Notes under the pieces: model-generated
Database searches by the model: none
Seen by the model: the letters and a program-made list of their open reading frames with translations, nothing else
Told to the model about the DNA's origin: nothing
In this document: positions 26,251-34,940 of the stretch, in pieces
How positions within the stretch are numbered: position 1 is the first letter of the stretch
Layout: every line of letters starts with the position of its first letter
Made by a program: the position numbers and the translations under genes
From: Acidimicrobiaceae bacterium
GTDB taxonomy: Bacteria > Actinomycetota > Acidimicrobiia > Acidimicrobiales > Ilumatobacteraceae
NCBI GenBank assembly: GCA_020637295.1
Contig: JACJWF010000004.1
Coordinates: forward strand, 186,001 to 250,000
DNA length: 64,000 nt
Direction: 5' to 3'

Positions 26251-26906
26251 TCGAAGGCTCCGTGGAGGATCAGGCCGGCGAGGACGAGGTCCTCCGTGCG
26301 GCGGTGGGCGATGAGGTCGGCGATGGACACGAGGGGCAGGCGGTGGGTGTCGGCGAAGCGGCGCAGGTCCGGCAGGCGGGCCATCCGGCCGTCGTCGAGC
26401 ACGACCTCGCTGAGCACGCCGGCGGGGAGGCGCCCGGCGAGGCGGGCCAGGTCGACGGCCGCTTCGGTGTGGCCCGGGCGCTCGAGCACCCCGCCGGGGC
26501 GGGCGCGCAACGGGAAGATGTGGCCCGGTCGGGTGAAGTCGCCCGCTCGGCTCCAGGGATGGGCCAGCACCCGGAGGGTGGCGGCCCTGTCCTCGGCCGA
26601 GATGCCGGTGGTCACCCCGTGAGCGAGGTCGACGGTGACGGTGAAGGCGGTGCGGAACGGGTCCTCGTTCGCCGCCGGTGGGACCATCAGCGGCAGGTCC
26701 AGTTCGTCGCAGCGGCGAGGAGGGAGGGCTGCGCAGATCACGCCGGACGTGTGGCGGACGAAGAAGGCGATGGCCTCCGGCGTCGCCGCGTCGGCGGCCA
26801 TGATGAGGTCACCCTCGTTCTCCCGGTCCTCGTCGTCGGCCACCACGACGATGCCGCCGGCGGCGATCGCGGCGATCGCCTGCTCGATGGGATCGAAGCT
26901 GCTCAC
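26247..26906 (-). CDS. ribB: 3,4-dihydroxy-2-butanone-4-phosphate synthase
   Basis: 219 residues. Makes the four-carbon unit of riboflavin from ribulose 5-phosphate. Motifs: VVVADDEDRENEGDLIMAAD, FFVRHTSGVICAALP, TAFTVTVDLAHGVTTGISAEDR (two neighbouring blocks) and RPGHIFPL. There is no GTP cyclohydrolase II domain, so ribA must lie elsewhere. GTG 26906 overlaps the ribE stop (GTGA), and its own stop overlaps ribH. Confidence 0.96.
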   Translation of the reverse strand: MSSFDPIEQAIAAIAAGGIVVVADDEDRENEGDLIMAADAATPEAIAFFVRHTSGVICAALPPRRCDELDLPLMVPPAANEDPFRTAFTVTVDLAHGVTTGISAEDRAATLRVLAHPWSRAGDFTRPGHIFPLRARPGGVLERPGHTEAAVDLARLAGRLPAGVLSEVVLDDGRMARLPDLRRFADTHRLPLVSIADLIAHRRTEDLVLAGLILHGAFE

Positions 26907-27511
26907 GACGCACCCCCGGCGAGCAGGCGCTCCACGTACTTGGCCATCACGTCGACCTCGATGTTGACGGGGTCGCCGGGGCACTTCGTCCCGAGTGTGG
27001 TGACGGCCGCCGTGTGGGGGATGATCGCCACGGTGAAGCCGTCGTCGAGCGGTTGCACGACGGTGAGGCTGACCCCGTCCACGGTGACCGAGCCCTTCTC
27101 CACCACGTAGCGCAGCAGGTGTGCGGGGATGCGCACCTGGAGGTCGGGTACCGGTGCCACCACCTCGCCCACCCCGTCCACGTGGCCCTGCACGAGATGG
27201 CCACCCAGACGGTCGGCCATCCGCACGGAGCGCTCCAGGTTCAGCGGCGCGCCCACCGCCAGCGAGCCGAGGCTGGTGCGCCGCAGGGTCTCCTCGCTCA
27301 CGTCCGCCTCCCACCATGCCGGGGCCGGCGCCGGGTCCACCGCGACGGCCGTGAGGCAGCAGCCGTTGACGGCGATGGAGTCGCCGAGGTGGACGTCCTC
27401 CAGCACCGTCCGCGCCGTGATGCGCAGGCGCACCGTGCCGGACGCGCCCGCGCCGGAGTTGGGTTCGAGGGCTGCGAGCGAGCCCAGTTCTTCGACGATG
27501 CCGGTGAACAT
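26903..27511 (-). CDS. ribE: Riboflavin synthase alpha subunit
   Basis: 202 residues with two lumazine-binding repeats. MFTGIVEELGSL opens the protein, NGCCLTAVAV is the first-repeat motif, HLVQGHVDGVG opens the second repeat, and DGVSLTVV is its NGCCLT counterpart. First gene of the operon, downstream of an FMN riboswitch. AGGAACGGA lies before ATG 27511. ribD is not in the window. Confidence 0.96.
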   Translation of the reverse strand: MFTGIVEELGSLAALEPNSGAGASGTVRLRITARTVLEDVHLGDSIAVNGCCLTAVAVDPAPAPAWWEADVSEETLRRTSLGSLAVGAPLNLERSVRMADRLGGHLVQGHVDGVGEVVAPVPDLQVRIPAHLLRYVVEKGSVTVDGVSLTVVQPLDDGFTVAIIPHTAAVTTLGTKCPGDPVNIEVDVMAKYVERLLAGGAS

Positions 27512-27619
27512 GCGTGCCGTCCGTTCCTGGTCGGGCGGGGGCGACGGGGGAATGGCAACGCCGGCGGGGCCACGGCGGGAACGCCCCGGCGGCACCACCG
27601 GCGAGCGACGAACAACGGG

Positions 27620-27652
27620 CTCGTCGCGGGCATGGTGGCGCAACGCGACGAG
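27620..27652 (-). promoter_or_regulatory. Hairpin in ribE leader, possible riboswitch expression platform
   Basis: CTCGTCGCG and CGCGACGAG form a nine-pair perfect stem with a 15-base loop between the FMN aptamer and ribE. No U-tract follows, so it might act through Rho, through ribosome access, or not at all. Confidence 0.4.
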
Positions 27653-27678
27653 GCGCGACCCGGCGGCCACGCGACGCA

Positions 27679-27816
27679 CCCTGCTCCCATCCGGACTGTC
27701 ACCGTCGGCCCCGGAGTTCCACCGGATCGGCCCCACGCGCCGTGCCCCGCAGGGCCGTGTGCGCAGGGTTCGCGGGCTGTCACCGCCGGTCGGGAATTTC
27801 ACCCAACCCCGCAGGG
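27679..27816 (-). promoter_or_regulatory. FMN riboswitch (RFN element) controlling the rib operon
   Basis: On the minus strand the conserved RFN blocks appear in order: GGGTGAAATTCCCGACCGG, CGGTGACAGCCCGCGA, GGTGGAACTCCGGGGCCGAC and GGTGACAGTCCGGATGGGAG. The closing stem P1 is CCCTGC at 27811-27816 with GCAGGG at 27679-27684. High FMN would lower expression of ribE-ribB-ribH. This element fills most of the 340-base gap between the EVE gene and ribE. Confidence 0.95.
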
Positions 27817-27851
27817 GGATTCAGTTGTCGGCCGCGACGCTACCGGTGCGG

Positions 27852-28310
27852 TCAGCGCTTCGCCGAACCGGCGGCGACGATGGCGGCGAACTCGCCGTCG
27901 GTGAGCGGCATGACGGACAGCCGGTTGCCCCTGGCGAGCAGGCGGCACTCGGCGAGCTGCGGCATGGTGCGCAACTCGTCGAGCGGGATGAAGCGCAGCC
28001 GCTTCACCGGTGCGACGGTGACCCAGTCCCACCGTGGGTCGGTGGGATTCGACGCCGGGTCGAAGTACTTGGATGCGGGGTCGAACTGGGTGGGGTCGGG
28101 CTCCGCCTCGCCGACGATCTTGGCGATGCCGGCCACCCCGGGCGGCGTGGCGTTGGAGTGGTAGAAGACCGCCTGGTCGCCCTTGCGCATCTCCCGCAGG
28201 AAGTTGCGGGCCTGGTAGTTGCGGATGCCGTCCCAGCCCTCGCGCTTCACCCGCACCAGGTCGTCGTAGCCGAACACGTCCGGCTCGCTCTTCATCAACC
28301 AGTAGGCCAT
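27852..28310 (-). CDS. EVE-domain protein
   Basis: 152 residues, a single EVE domain, a PUA-like fold that in eukaryotic relatives binds modified DNA bases. Blocks: YWLMKSEPDVFGYDDLVR, WDGIRNYQARNFLREMR, GDQAVFYHSNATPPGVAG and FDPASKYFDP. Such genes are often single-copy housekeeping neighbours without restriction genes, as here. It starts at ATG 28310 with TAGCGT seven bases upstream. Confidence 0.93.
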   Translation of the reverse strand: MAYWLMKSEPDVFGYDDLVRVKREGWDGIRNYQARNFLREMRKGDQAVFYHSNATPPGVAGIAKIVGEAEPDPTQFDPASKYFDPASNPTDPRWDWVTVAPVKRLRFIPLDELRTMPQLAECRLLARGNRLSVMPLTDGEFAAIVAAGSAKR

Positions 28311-28317
28311 GCCGCCG

Positions 28318-28323
28318 ACGCTA
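28318..28323 (-). promoter_or_regulatory. -10 box TAGCGT for the EVE gene, overlapping the glgA stop codon
   Basis: TAGCGT ends seven bases before ATG 28310. Its TAG is the stop codon of glgA. Confidence 0.45.
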
Positions 28324-29790
28324 CCGGGCGGGGACGAGGCGTTCGTAGAGCGCGAGGTAGCGGGCGGCGGCCAGATCCCACCCGACGTCGCGGCTCATCG
28401 CCCGCTTCTGCACCTTCTGCCAAGCGGGCCGTTCGGCGTACAGGTCGCACACCCGTTCCAGCGCCACACCCAGCGGCCCGGCGTCCACGGGAGAGAACGC
28501 GAAGCCGGTGGCCACGCCGTCGCGCAGCGCTGCCTCGTTGGCGTCGATCACCGTGTCCGCCAGGCCGCCGACGCGCGCCACCACGGGCAGCGTGCCGTAG
28601 CGCAGCCCATACAGCTGGGTGAGGCCACAGGGCTCGAAGCGGGACGGCACGACGATGGCGTCCGCACCGGCCTGCACACGGTGGGACAGGCCCTCGTCGA
28701 AGCCGATGACCGCGGCGACGTCGTGGCGATGGTGGCCGACCAGGTGGCGGAAGCCTTCCTCCAGCGCGGCTTCGCCCGTGCCGAGCACCACCAGTTGGGC
28801 GCCGCGGTGGGCCACCCGGTGCCACGCCTGCAGCAGGAGGTCCAGCCCCTTCTGGTGGGACAGCCGGCTGACCACGCCGAACAGCGGCACGTCGGGGCGC
28901 ACCGTCAGGCCCAGCTCCGCCTGGAGCGCGGCCTTGGACACCGCCTTGGCGTGCAACCGGCGTGTGGAGTAGGTGGAGTACGGCGGGGCGAGGTGGGTGT
29001 CCGTGGCGGGGTCCCAGAGGTGGTCGTCGATCCCGTTGACGATGCCGGTGAGGTGGCCGGCGCGAGCACGCAGCAACCCGTCGAAGCCCATCCCGCCTCC
29101 GGGCGTGAGGATCTCGCGGGCGTAGGTGGGGCTGACGGTGGTGAGGTGGTCCGCCCAGAGCACGCCGGCCTTGAGGAAGCTGAGGTGGCCCCAGTACTCC
29201 AGCCCGTCCCCGTCCATCACGTGCGCCGGGAGGCGGATGGAGGGGGCGAGTGCGCCGTCGAACAGCCCCTGGAACGCGAGGTTGTGGATGGTGAGCACGG
29301 TGGGTGGCCGGTCGGCGGCCATCACCGGGTCGTAGTGCAGGTAGGCAGCAGTGAGCGCCGCCTGCCAGTCGTGCAGATGCAGCACGTCGGGGCGCCAGCC
29401 GGCGTCCACGACACCGCTGCCGAGCGCCGCGCCCACCCAGGAGAGCGCCGCGAAGCGCAGGTGGTTGTCCGGCCAGTCCTCGCCGCCGGGCCCGGCGTAG
29501 GGTCCGCCGCCGTCGCGCCGAAACAGGTGCGGCGCGTCCACCAACCAGACCTGCAGCCCCTCCGCCGTGGTGCCCTCCAGCAGTGACCCGTCGCCCCCCA
29601 TCAAGGAGAGCAGCGGCGCGACCGTGCGCACCTTGCGCAGCCGGCCGCGCACCCCCGGGTAGGCAGGCAGCAGCACCCGCACGTCGGCACCCAGCGGGGC
29701 CAACGCCAGCGGCAACGCGCCCGCGACATCTGCCAGCCCCCCGGTCTTCACCAGCGGGTAGCACTCCGGGGTGACGAACAGCACTTTCAC
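28321..29790 (-). CDS. glgA: Glycogen synthase (GT5 family)
   Basis: 489 residues. Transfers glucose from ADP-glucose to the growing alpha-1,4-glucan. The N-terminal binding motif KTGGLADVAGALP follows KVLFVTPECYPLV; the C-terminal domain has VSRLSHQKGLDLL, and SRFEPCGLTQLYGLRYGT carries the catalytic Glu. GTG 29790 is the natural start, with TACCTT eight bases upstream and no ribosome site. It is divergent from glgC with 58 bases between starts. Confidence 0.95.
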   Translation of the reverse strand: MKVLFVTPECYPLVKTGGLADVAGALPLALAPLGADVRVLLPAYPGVRGRLRKVRTVAPLLSLMGGDGSLLEGTTAEGLQVWLVDAPHLFRRDGGGPYAGPGGEDWPDNHLRFAALSWVGAALGSGVVDAGWRPDVLHLHDWQAALTAAYLHYDPVMAADRPPTVLTIHNLAFQGLFDGALAPSIRLPAHVMDGDGLEYWGHLSFLKAGVLWADHLTTVSPTYAREILTPGGGMGFDGLLRARAGHLTGIVNGIDDHLWDPATDTHLAPPYSTYSTRRLHAKAVSKAALQAELGLTVRPDVPLFGVVSRLSHQKGLDLLLQAWHRVAHRGAQLVVLGTGEAALEEGFRHLVGHHRHDVAAVIGFDEGLSHRVQAGADAIVVPSRFEPCGLTQLYGLRYGTLPVVARVGGLADTVIDANEAALRDGVATGFAFSPVDAGPLGVALERVCDLYAERPAWQKVQKRAMSRDVGWDLAAARYLALYERLVPAR

Positions 29791-29798
29791 CAAGGACG

Positions 29799-29804
29799 AA
29801 GGTA
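29799..29804 (-). promoter_or_regulatory. -10 box TACCTT for glgA (leaderless)
   Basis: Eight bases before GTG 29790, in the 58-base gap between the divergent glg genes. Confidence 0.45.
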
Positions 29805-29836
29805 ACTCATGGCCCCACGCGACGGGGCATGAGGGG

Positions 29837-29842
29837 TACATT
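29837..29842 (+). promoter_or_regulatory. -10 box TACATT for glgC (leaderless)
   Basis: Six bases before ATG 29849; faces the glgA box 32 bases away, so the two promoters share their upstream DNA. Confidence 0.5.
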
Positions 29843-29848
29843 CCGGCT

Positions 29849-31072
29849 ATGGCCGATCCCAAAGTGCTCGTGATGGTGCTCGCCGGCGGGGAAGGCAAGC
29901 GGATGTTGCCGCTCACGCAGGACCGCGCCAAACCCGCGGTCCCGTTCGGCGGCAGCTACCGGATCATCGACTTCGCCCTGTCCAACTTCGCCAGCGCGCG
30001 GTACCTGAAGATCGTGGTGCTCACCCAGTACATGAGCCACAGCCTGGACCGCCACATCTCCCAGACATGGCGGTTCTCCGGCCTGCTCGGCAACTACGTG
30101 ACGCCGGTGCCGGCGCAGATGCGCCGCGGCCCCCACTGGTTCGCCGGCTCGGCCGACGCGATCTACCAGAACCTCAACCTGATCACCGACGAGGACCCCG
30201 ACGTCGTGTGCGTGTTCGGCGCCGACCACATCTACCGGATGGACCCGCGCCAGATGGTGAACCACCACCTGGACAGCGGTGCGGGCGTCACCGTTGCCGC
30301 CATCCCCGTGAGCTACGAGGAGGCCAAGGCGTTCGGCGTCATCGAGAGCGACGCCGAGGGCAAGATCGTCGCCTTCCACGAGAAGTCGCCCACGCCGCCC
30401 ACCATGCCGGGCGACAGCACCCGCTGCCTGGCCAGCATGGGGAACTACGTGTTCGACACCCAGACGCTCATCGACATCGTCACGCCTGCCGGCGAGGACG
30501 GGGCGCCCACGGACATCGGCGGTCACGTCATCCCGGCGCTCACCGCGGCCGGTGTGGCCCACGTGTACGACTTCAGCACCAACATCGTGCCCGGGCAGGA
30601 CGATCGGGAGAAGGGCTACTGGCGCGACGTCGGCACCATCGACTCGTACTACGACGCCAACATGGACCTGCTGGCCCCGGTGCCGGTCTTCAACCTGTAC
30701 AACGACCGCTGGCCGGTGTTCACCAGCCACGGCAGCTACCCGCCGGCCAAGATCTCCCGCGGCGCGGGCGGCGAGCCGGCGCATGTGGACGGCAGCCTGC
30801 TCAGCGACGGCTCGATCATCTCCGGCGCGCACGTGGAGGGGTCGATCGTGTCGCCCGACGTCCACGTCCACCACGACGCCCACATCACCGGCAGCATCCT
30901 GTTCCCCGGCGTGCGTGTGGGTCCAGGGGCACGGGTCAACCGGTGCATCGTGGACAAGAACGTGGAGATCCCGGCCGGGCTGCGGATCGGCTTCGATCCG
31001 GCTGCGGACGCCCAGCGCTTCACCGTCAGCGACCGTGGCATCGTGGTGATCCCCAAGGGTTACGTGTTCTGA
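29849..31072 (+). CDS. glgC: Glucose-1-phosphate adenylyltransferase
   Basis: 407 residues. Makes ADP-glucose for glycogen, normally the controlled step. Nucleotidyltransferase motif VLAGGEGKRMLPLTQDRAKP, FGGSYRIIDFALSN, WFAGSADAIYQN and the ligand-site stretch YWRDVGTIDSYYDAN are all present; a left-handed beta-helix follows (SIVSPDVHVHHDAHITGSIL). One base separates its stop from the patatin gene. Divergent from glgA, so the pathway pair shares one control region. Confidence 0.96.
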   Translation: MADPKVLVMVLAGGEGKRMLPLTQDRAKPAVPFGGSYRIIDFALSNFASARYLKIVVLTQYMSHSLDRHISQTWRFSGLLGNYVTPVPAQMRRGPHWFAGSADAIYQNLNLITDEDPDVVCVFGADHIYRMDPRQMVNHHLDSGAGVTVAAIPVSYEEAKAFGVIESDAEGKIVAFHEKSPTPPTMPGDSTRCLASMGNYVFDTQTLIDIVTPAGEDGAPTDIGGHVIPALTAAGVAHVYDFSTNIVPGQDDREKGYWRDVGTIDSYYDANMDLLAPVPVFNLYNDRWPVFTSHGSYPPAKISRGAGGEPAHVDGSLLSDGSIISGAHVEGSIVSPDVHVHHDAHITGSILFPGVRVGPGARVNRCIVDKNVEIPAGLRIGFDPAADAQRFTVSDRGIVVIPKGYVF

Positions 31073-31073
31073 G

Positions 31074-32102
31074 ATGAGCCTGCCGGGCGACGTTGCCGTG
31101 CCCGCCGAGCGGGCCACGCGGGTCGCCCTGGCGCTCGGCAGCGGTGGCGCCCGCGGCTACGCGCACGTCGGCGTCATCCAGGTGCTGGTGGAGCGCGGCT
31201 ACGACATCGTCACCATCGCCGGTTCGTCGATGGGCGCGCTGGTCGGCGGGCTCCACGCCGCCAGGGCGCTGGAGCCCTACACGGAGTGGGTCACGTCGCT
31301 CAGCCAACTGGACGTGCTGCGCCTGCTGGACCCCTCGTTGTCCTCGCCCGGTGCCATCAAGGCCGAGAAGGTGTTCGCCAAGGTGCGCGAACTGCTCGGC
31401 GGGGTGCTCATCGAGGACATGGCGGTGCCGTTCACCGCCGTCGCCGCCGACCTGTTCGCCGGGCGCGAGGTGTGGTTCCAGCGTGGGCCGGCCGATGTGG
31501 CCATCCGAGCTTCGATCGCCATCCCCACCGTCATCACCCCGGTCATGCACAACGGGCGGTTGCTGGCCGACGGCGGCCTGCTCAACCCGGTGCCGATCGC
31601 ACCGCTGGCGGCTGCCCGTGCCGACGCGACGATCGCCGTGTCGCTGGGCGGAGACCGTGTCGGGGAGCGACCTGGCGAGCGTCGCGGCCTGGGCGGCGCG
31701 CCGGACCACGCGTCGGCGGCACCGCGACCGGTGGAGGAGTGGGGCGACCGCTTCCGGCGGATGGCGGCGAACGTGATGGACCGGGAGTCGATCAAGGCGT
31801 TGATGGCCCGCTTCGACCGCGGCCGCGAGCGTGGCCAGGACGACGACGACGACCCTGGTCTGCCCGCCGGGCTGGGCAAGGCCGACGTGCTCACCCAGTC
31901 GCTGGAGGTGATGCAGAGCGTGCTCACCCGCTACCGCCTGGCCAGCTACCCGCCGGACCTCCTCATCACCATCTCCCGCGACGCGTGCCGCAGCCTGGAC
32001 TTCCACCGCGCCGAAGAGATGATCGCCGTCGGCCGGGCGGCGACGATCGAGGCGCTGGACCACGCCGAACTCACCCCCACCCTGCCGGTGACCTCCGGGT
32101 GA
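31074..32102 (+). CDS. Patatin-like phospholipase (NTE/RssA family)
   Basis: 342 residues. Ser-Asp dyad hydrolase: oxyanion loop GSGGARGYAHVG, nucleophile motif GSSMG (IAGSSMGALVGG), catalytic Asp in LADGGLLNPVP. A charged insertion (about residues 195-270) separates the patatin core from the C-terminus. The start is one base after the glgC stop, so the two are co-transcribed, an odd pairing of glycogen and lipid genes. The lipid substrate is unknown. Confidence 0.92.
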   Translation: MSLPGDVAVPAERATRVALALGSGGARGYAHVGVIQVLVERGYDIVTIAGSSMGALVGGLHAARALEPYTEWVTSLSQLDVLRLLDPSLSSPGAIKAEKVFAKVRELLGGVLIEDMAVPFTAVAADLFAGREVWFQRGPADVAIRASIAIPTVITPVMHNGRLLADGGLLNPVPIAPLAAARADATIAVSLGGDRVGERPGERRGLGGAPDHASAAPRPVEEWGDRFRRMAANVMDRESIKALMARFDRGRERGQDDDDDPGLPAGLGKADVLTQSLEVMQSVLTRYRLASYPPDLLITISRDACRSLDFHRAEEMIAVGRAATIEALDHAELTPTLPVTSG

Positions 32103-32198
32103 GCGAGGCACCCATCCGGCCCGGGCTGTGCTCCGAACGGAGGGCATGAACGTCCGTCTCGAACCGACCGGGGTCCCCCGGTGGGTGTGATCCGCGCC

Positions 32199-32792
32199 AT
32201 GCGCGCTCGACCCGGCGTCCTCCCCCCCGATGCGGCAGCGCCGGCCGATGGCGACGCCGCATCGGCCCTCCTCCGCCGGGCCGGGCGCGGCGACCAACAG
32301 GCATTCGCCGAGCTCTACGACGTGCTCTCCCCCCTGGTGCACGGTGTGGTGCTGAAGGTCGTCCGCGACCCGGCCCAGGCGGAGGAAGTGACCCAGGAGG
32401 TGTTCGTCGAGCTGTGGCGCACCGCCACCCGCTTCGACGGGTCGAAGGGTTCGGCCCGCGCCTGGGCGTCCACCCTGGCCCACCGGCGGGCGGTGGACCG
32501 GGTGCGCAGCGAGCAGGCATCGCGTGAGCGCCAGCAGCGCGACGCGGCGGCGGCCATCCGTGACCACGACATGGTGGTGGACGAGGTGGAGGCCGGCCTG
32601 GACCAGGCCAGGGTGCGCCGGGCGCTGGACCGCCTCAGCGAGCTCCAGCGCGAGGCCGTCGAGCTGGCATATTTCGGCGGGCACACGTACCGCGACGTGG
32701 CGGTGCTGCTCGGCGTCGCCGAAGGCACCGTGAAGAGCAGGATCCGGGACGGCATGATCCGTCTCCGCGACGAACTGGGAGGTGAGGCATGA
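32199..32792 (+). CDS. ECF sigma factor, SigK-like
   Basis: About 197 residues. Region 2 is FAELYDVLSPLVHGVVLKVV through VTQEVFVELW, and region 4 is LSELQREAVELAYFGGHTY followed by VAEGTVKSRIRDGMIRLR. Group resembles actinobacterial SigK because the next gene, overlapping by four bases, is a RskA-type anti-sigma factor. GTG 32181 is an alternative start. Such sigma factors usually direct their own operon, but I see no clear target motif in the 96 bases upstream. Confidence 0.9.
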   Translation: MRARPGVLPPDAAAPADGDAASALLRRAGRGDQQAFAELYDVLSPLVHGVVLKVVRDPAQAEEVTQEVFVELWRTATRFDGSKGSARAWASTLAHRRAVDRVRSEQASRERQQRDAAAAIRDHDMVVDEVEAGLDQARVRRALDRLSELQREAVELAYFGGHTYRDVAVLLGVAEGTVKSRIRDGMIRLRDELGGEA

Positions 32793-33550
32793 GCGACGTG
32801 GACATCCACCATCTGGCAGCGGCATATGTCCTCGACGCGCTCGATCCTCGCGAGCGGGACGAGTTCGAGACCCACTACGGCGCCTGCGACGTGTGCCGCG
32901 ACGACGTGGTCGCGTTCCGCCGCACGCTGGCCGAGGTTGCCGCGGCGGTCGCAGTGCCGCCGCCGGCGGCCATGAAGGAGCGGGTGCTGGCCGAGATCGC
33001 CACCACCAGGCAGCTCTCTCCCAGGGTGGCCGCGACGGCGGACGTGGTGCCGCTGGCCGGCCGCCGCCGGGTGGGCACCTGGCTGTCGGTCGCCGCTGCC
33101 GTGGTGCTGCTTGCGGGCATCGTCACGGTGCTCGGCCTGGCCCGCCGGACCAGCACGTCGTATGCGGACGAGTTGGCCAAGGTCATGGAGCAGGACGACG
33201 CCACCGTCACGTCCCTCGCCCCCGCCGACGGGGTGCAGGGCACCTTCCGGGTCGCCTGGTCCGAGCACCTCGGCACCGCCGTGCTCATCGGTGAAGGGCT
33301 GCCGGCCGCTCCGGCGGGGACGGCCTACGAGCTGTGGTGGTTCCCCCAGCCCGATGCCACGGACTCGCCGGACAGCCCGAACGCGGACGGCCGGCTGGCC
33401 ATGTACGTGCTGGACGCCGCCGGCGACGGCAACGTGCACCATGTGCTCGACCTGCCCGCCGACCCGGCGGCCTGGGCGATCACGTTGGAGCCCGAGGGCG
33501 GTGCCGCCGTCACCACCGGCGACGTGATCTTCATCGGCGCCGTCGCCTGA
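32789..33550 (+). CDS. Anti-sigma factor, RskA family
   Basis: 253 residues. A cytoplasmic zinc-finger-like anti-sigma domain (VDIHHLAAAYVLDALDPRER, HYGACDVCRDD), one membrane helix (about 93-113, WLSVAAAVVLLAGIVTVLGL) and an outer RskA domain with YELWWFPQPDA. It would hold the SigK-like factor inactive until cleaved. ATG 32789 overlaps the sigma gene stop (ATGA). The motif HHLAAAYVLDAL with the CDVCRDD cysteines is intact enough for metal binding. Confidence 0.93.
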   Translation: MSDVDIHHLAAAYVLDALDPRERDEFETHYGACDVCRDDVVAFRRTLAEVAAAVAVPPPAAMKERVLAEIATTRQLSPRVAATADVVPLAGRRRVGTWLSVAAAVVLLAGIVTVLGLARRTSTSYADELAKVMEQDDATVTSLAPADGVQGTFRVAWSEHLGTAVLIGEGLPAAPAGTAYELWWFPQPDATDSPDSPNADGRLAMYVLDAAGDGNVHHVLDLPADPAAWAITLEPEGGAAVTTGDVIFIGAVA

Positions 33551-33602
33551 CGGGGCCGCGCACGATTCGTACCGGCCCGTCCCGGCGCACGACACTGTCG
33601 CA

Positions 33603-34895
33603 ATGAGCGATTTCCTCGACGAACTCGACGCCTGGCTGGACGACAACTGGGATGCGGAGCTGACGATCGCCGAGTGGTGGGACCGCCTCGGCCGCAGCGG
33701 CTGGGCCTCTCCCTCCCTCCCCGTCAACGCCTACGGCAAGGGCATGCCGCGCAACGACGCGCTGGCCGTCGGCAAGCGGATCGTCGAGCGTGGCGCGGTC
33801 GCCGCGCCCGGCGGGCTGGGCATGATGCTGGCCGCGCCGACCATCGCCGCCCACGGCAGCCAGGAGCAGATCGAGCGCTACGTCCTGCCGATCCTCACCG
33901 GGCAGCAGGCGTGGTGCCAGCTGTTCAGCGAGCCGGGTGCCGGCAGCGACCTCGCCGGCCTCGGCGCCCGCGCCGTGAAGGACGGCGAGGAGTGGATCGT
34001 CAACGGGCAGAAGGTGTGGACCAGCGGCGGCCATGTGGCCGACATGGGCATGCTCATCGCCCGCACCGATCCGGACGTGCCCAAGCACCAGGGCATCACC
34101 TGGTTCGCCATGGACATGCACCAGGGCGACGCCGTGGACGTCCGCCCGCTGCGCGAGATGACCGGCCGGGCGCTGTTCAACGAGGTGTTCATGAGCGACG
34201 CCCGGGTGGAGGACGCCGCCATCATCGGTGGCCTCAACAACGGATGGGCCGTGGCCAACACGACGCTGATGTTCGAGCGTTCCAGCCTGGGCGCCGGCGG
34301 GCACGCCGCCGCCGCGCTGGCCACGCCGGGCACCGTCGCCGGCCACCTCGGCCTGCGTGCCGGGGACTTCGTCCGCCAGGCCGGGCCGTCCGGTGGCGGT
34401 GGCGGCGGGGCGATGGCCAGCGGCGTGCAGAAGATGATCGCGGGCATGGCCAAGGCCAAGGGGCTGGCCGACGACCCCACGTTCCGCCAGGCGTACATGA
34501 AGCTGTACTCGCTGGGCGAGGTCGGCCGGATGCTGGCCCTGCGGCTGAAGGCCGAGAAGGCCGCCGGCCGCGACATCGCCGGTGCCCCGAACATCGCCAA
34601 GCTGTCGATGAGCGAGATCATGCGCCAGACGCGGGACCTCGCGCTGCGCGTCGCCGGCCCGGCCGGCACCCTCCACGCCTACGACAGCGAGCACCGCAAG
34701 GTGCTGGACGCCGCCACCGGCACGCCCGAGTTGGCGTTCGTCACCGAGATGGCGCTGTTCGCCCAGGCGCCGCCGATCTATGGCGGCACGGACCAGGTGC
34801 AGCGCAACATCCTCGGCGAGCGGGCCCTCGGCCTGCCGAAGGAGCCCAGCGACGAGCGCACCAAGTCCTGGGCCGAACTGCCGAAGAACGGCTGA
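33603..34895 (+). CDS. Acyl-CoA dehydrogenase family protein
   Basis: 430 residues. FAD flavoprotein that oxidises acyl-CoA or a related thioester. Motifs: QLFSEPGAGSDLAGLGARAV, NGQKVWTSGGHVADMG, and the C-terminal PPIYGGTDQVQRNILGERALG. A Gly-rich loop (GPSGGGGGGAM, about residue 265) interrupts the alpha domain. GACACT lies six bases before ATG 33603. A hairpin follows the stop. Substrate chain type not determined. Confidence 0.92.
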   Translation: MSDFLDELDAWLDDNWDAELTIAEWWDRLGRSGWASPSLPVNAYGKGMPRNDALAVGKRIVERGAVAAPGGLGMMLAAPTIAAHGSQEQIERYVLPILTGQQAWCQLFSEPGAGSDLAGLGARAVKDGEEWIVNGQKVWTSGGHVADMGMLIARTDPDVPKHQGITWFAMDMHQGDAVDVRPLREMTGRALFNEVFMSDARVEDAAIIGGLNNGWAVANTTLMFERSSLGAGGHAAAALATPGTVAGHLGLRAGDFVRQAGPSGGGGGGAMASGVQKMIAGMAKAKGLADDPTFRQAYMKLYSLGEVGRMLALRLKAEKAAGRDIAGAPNIAKLSMSEIMRQTRDLALRVAGPAGTLHAYDSEHRKVLDAATGTPELAFVTEMALFAQAPPIYGGTDQVQRNILGERALGLPKEPSDERTKSWAELPKNG

Positions 34896-34906
34896 CGCCC
34901 ATCCCC

Positions 34907-34926
34907 CGCCCGCCTGCGGGTGGGCG
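34907..34926 (+). terminator. Hairpin after the acyl-CoA dehydrogenase gene
   Basis: CGCCCGCC-TGCG-GGTGGGCG, an eight-pair stem with one G-T pair, in the 45-base gap. No T-tract follows. Confidence 0.4.
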
Positions 34927-34940
34927 GCGAGACTGTGCGG

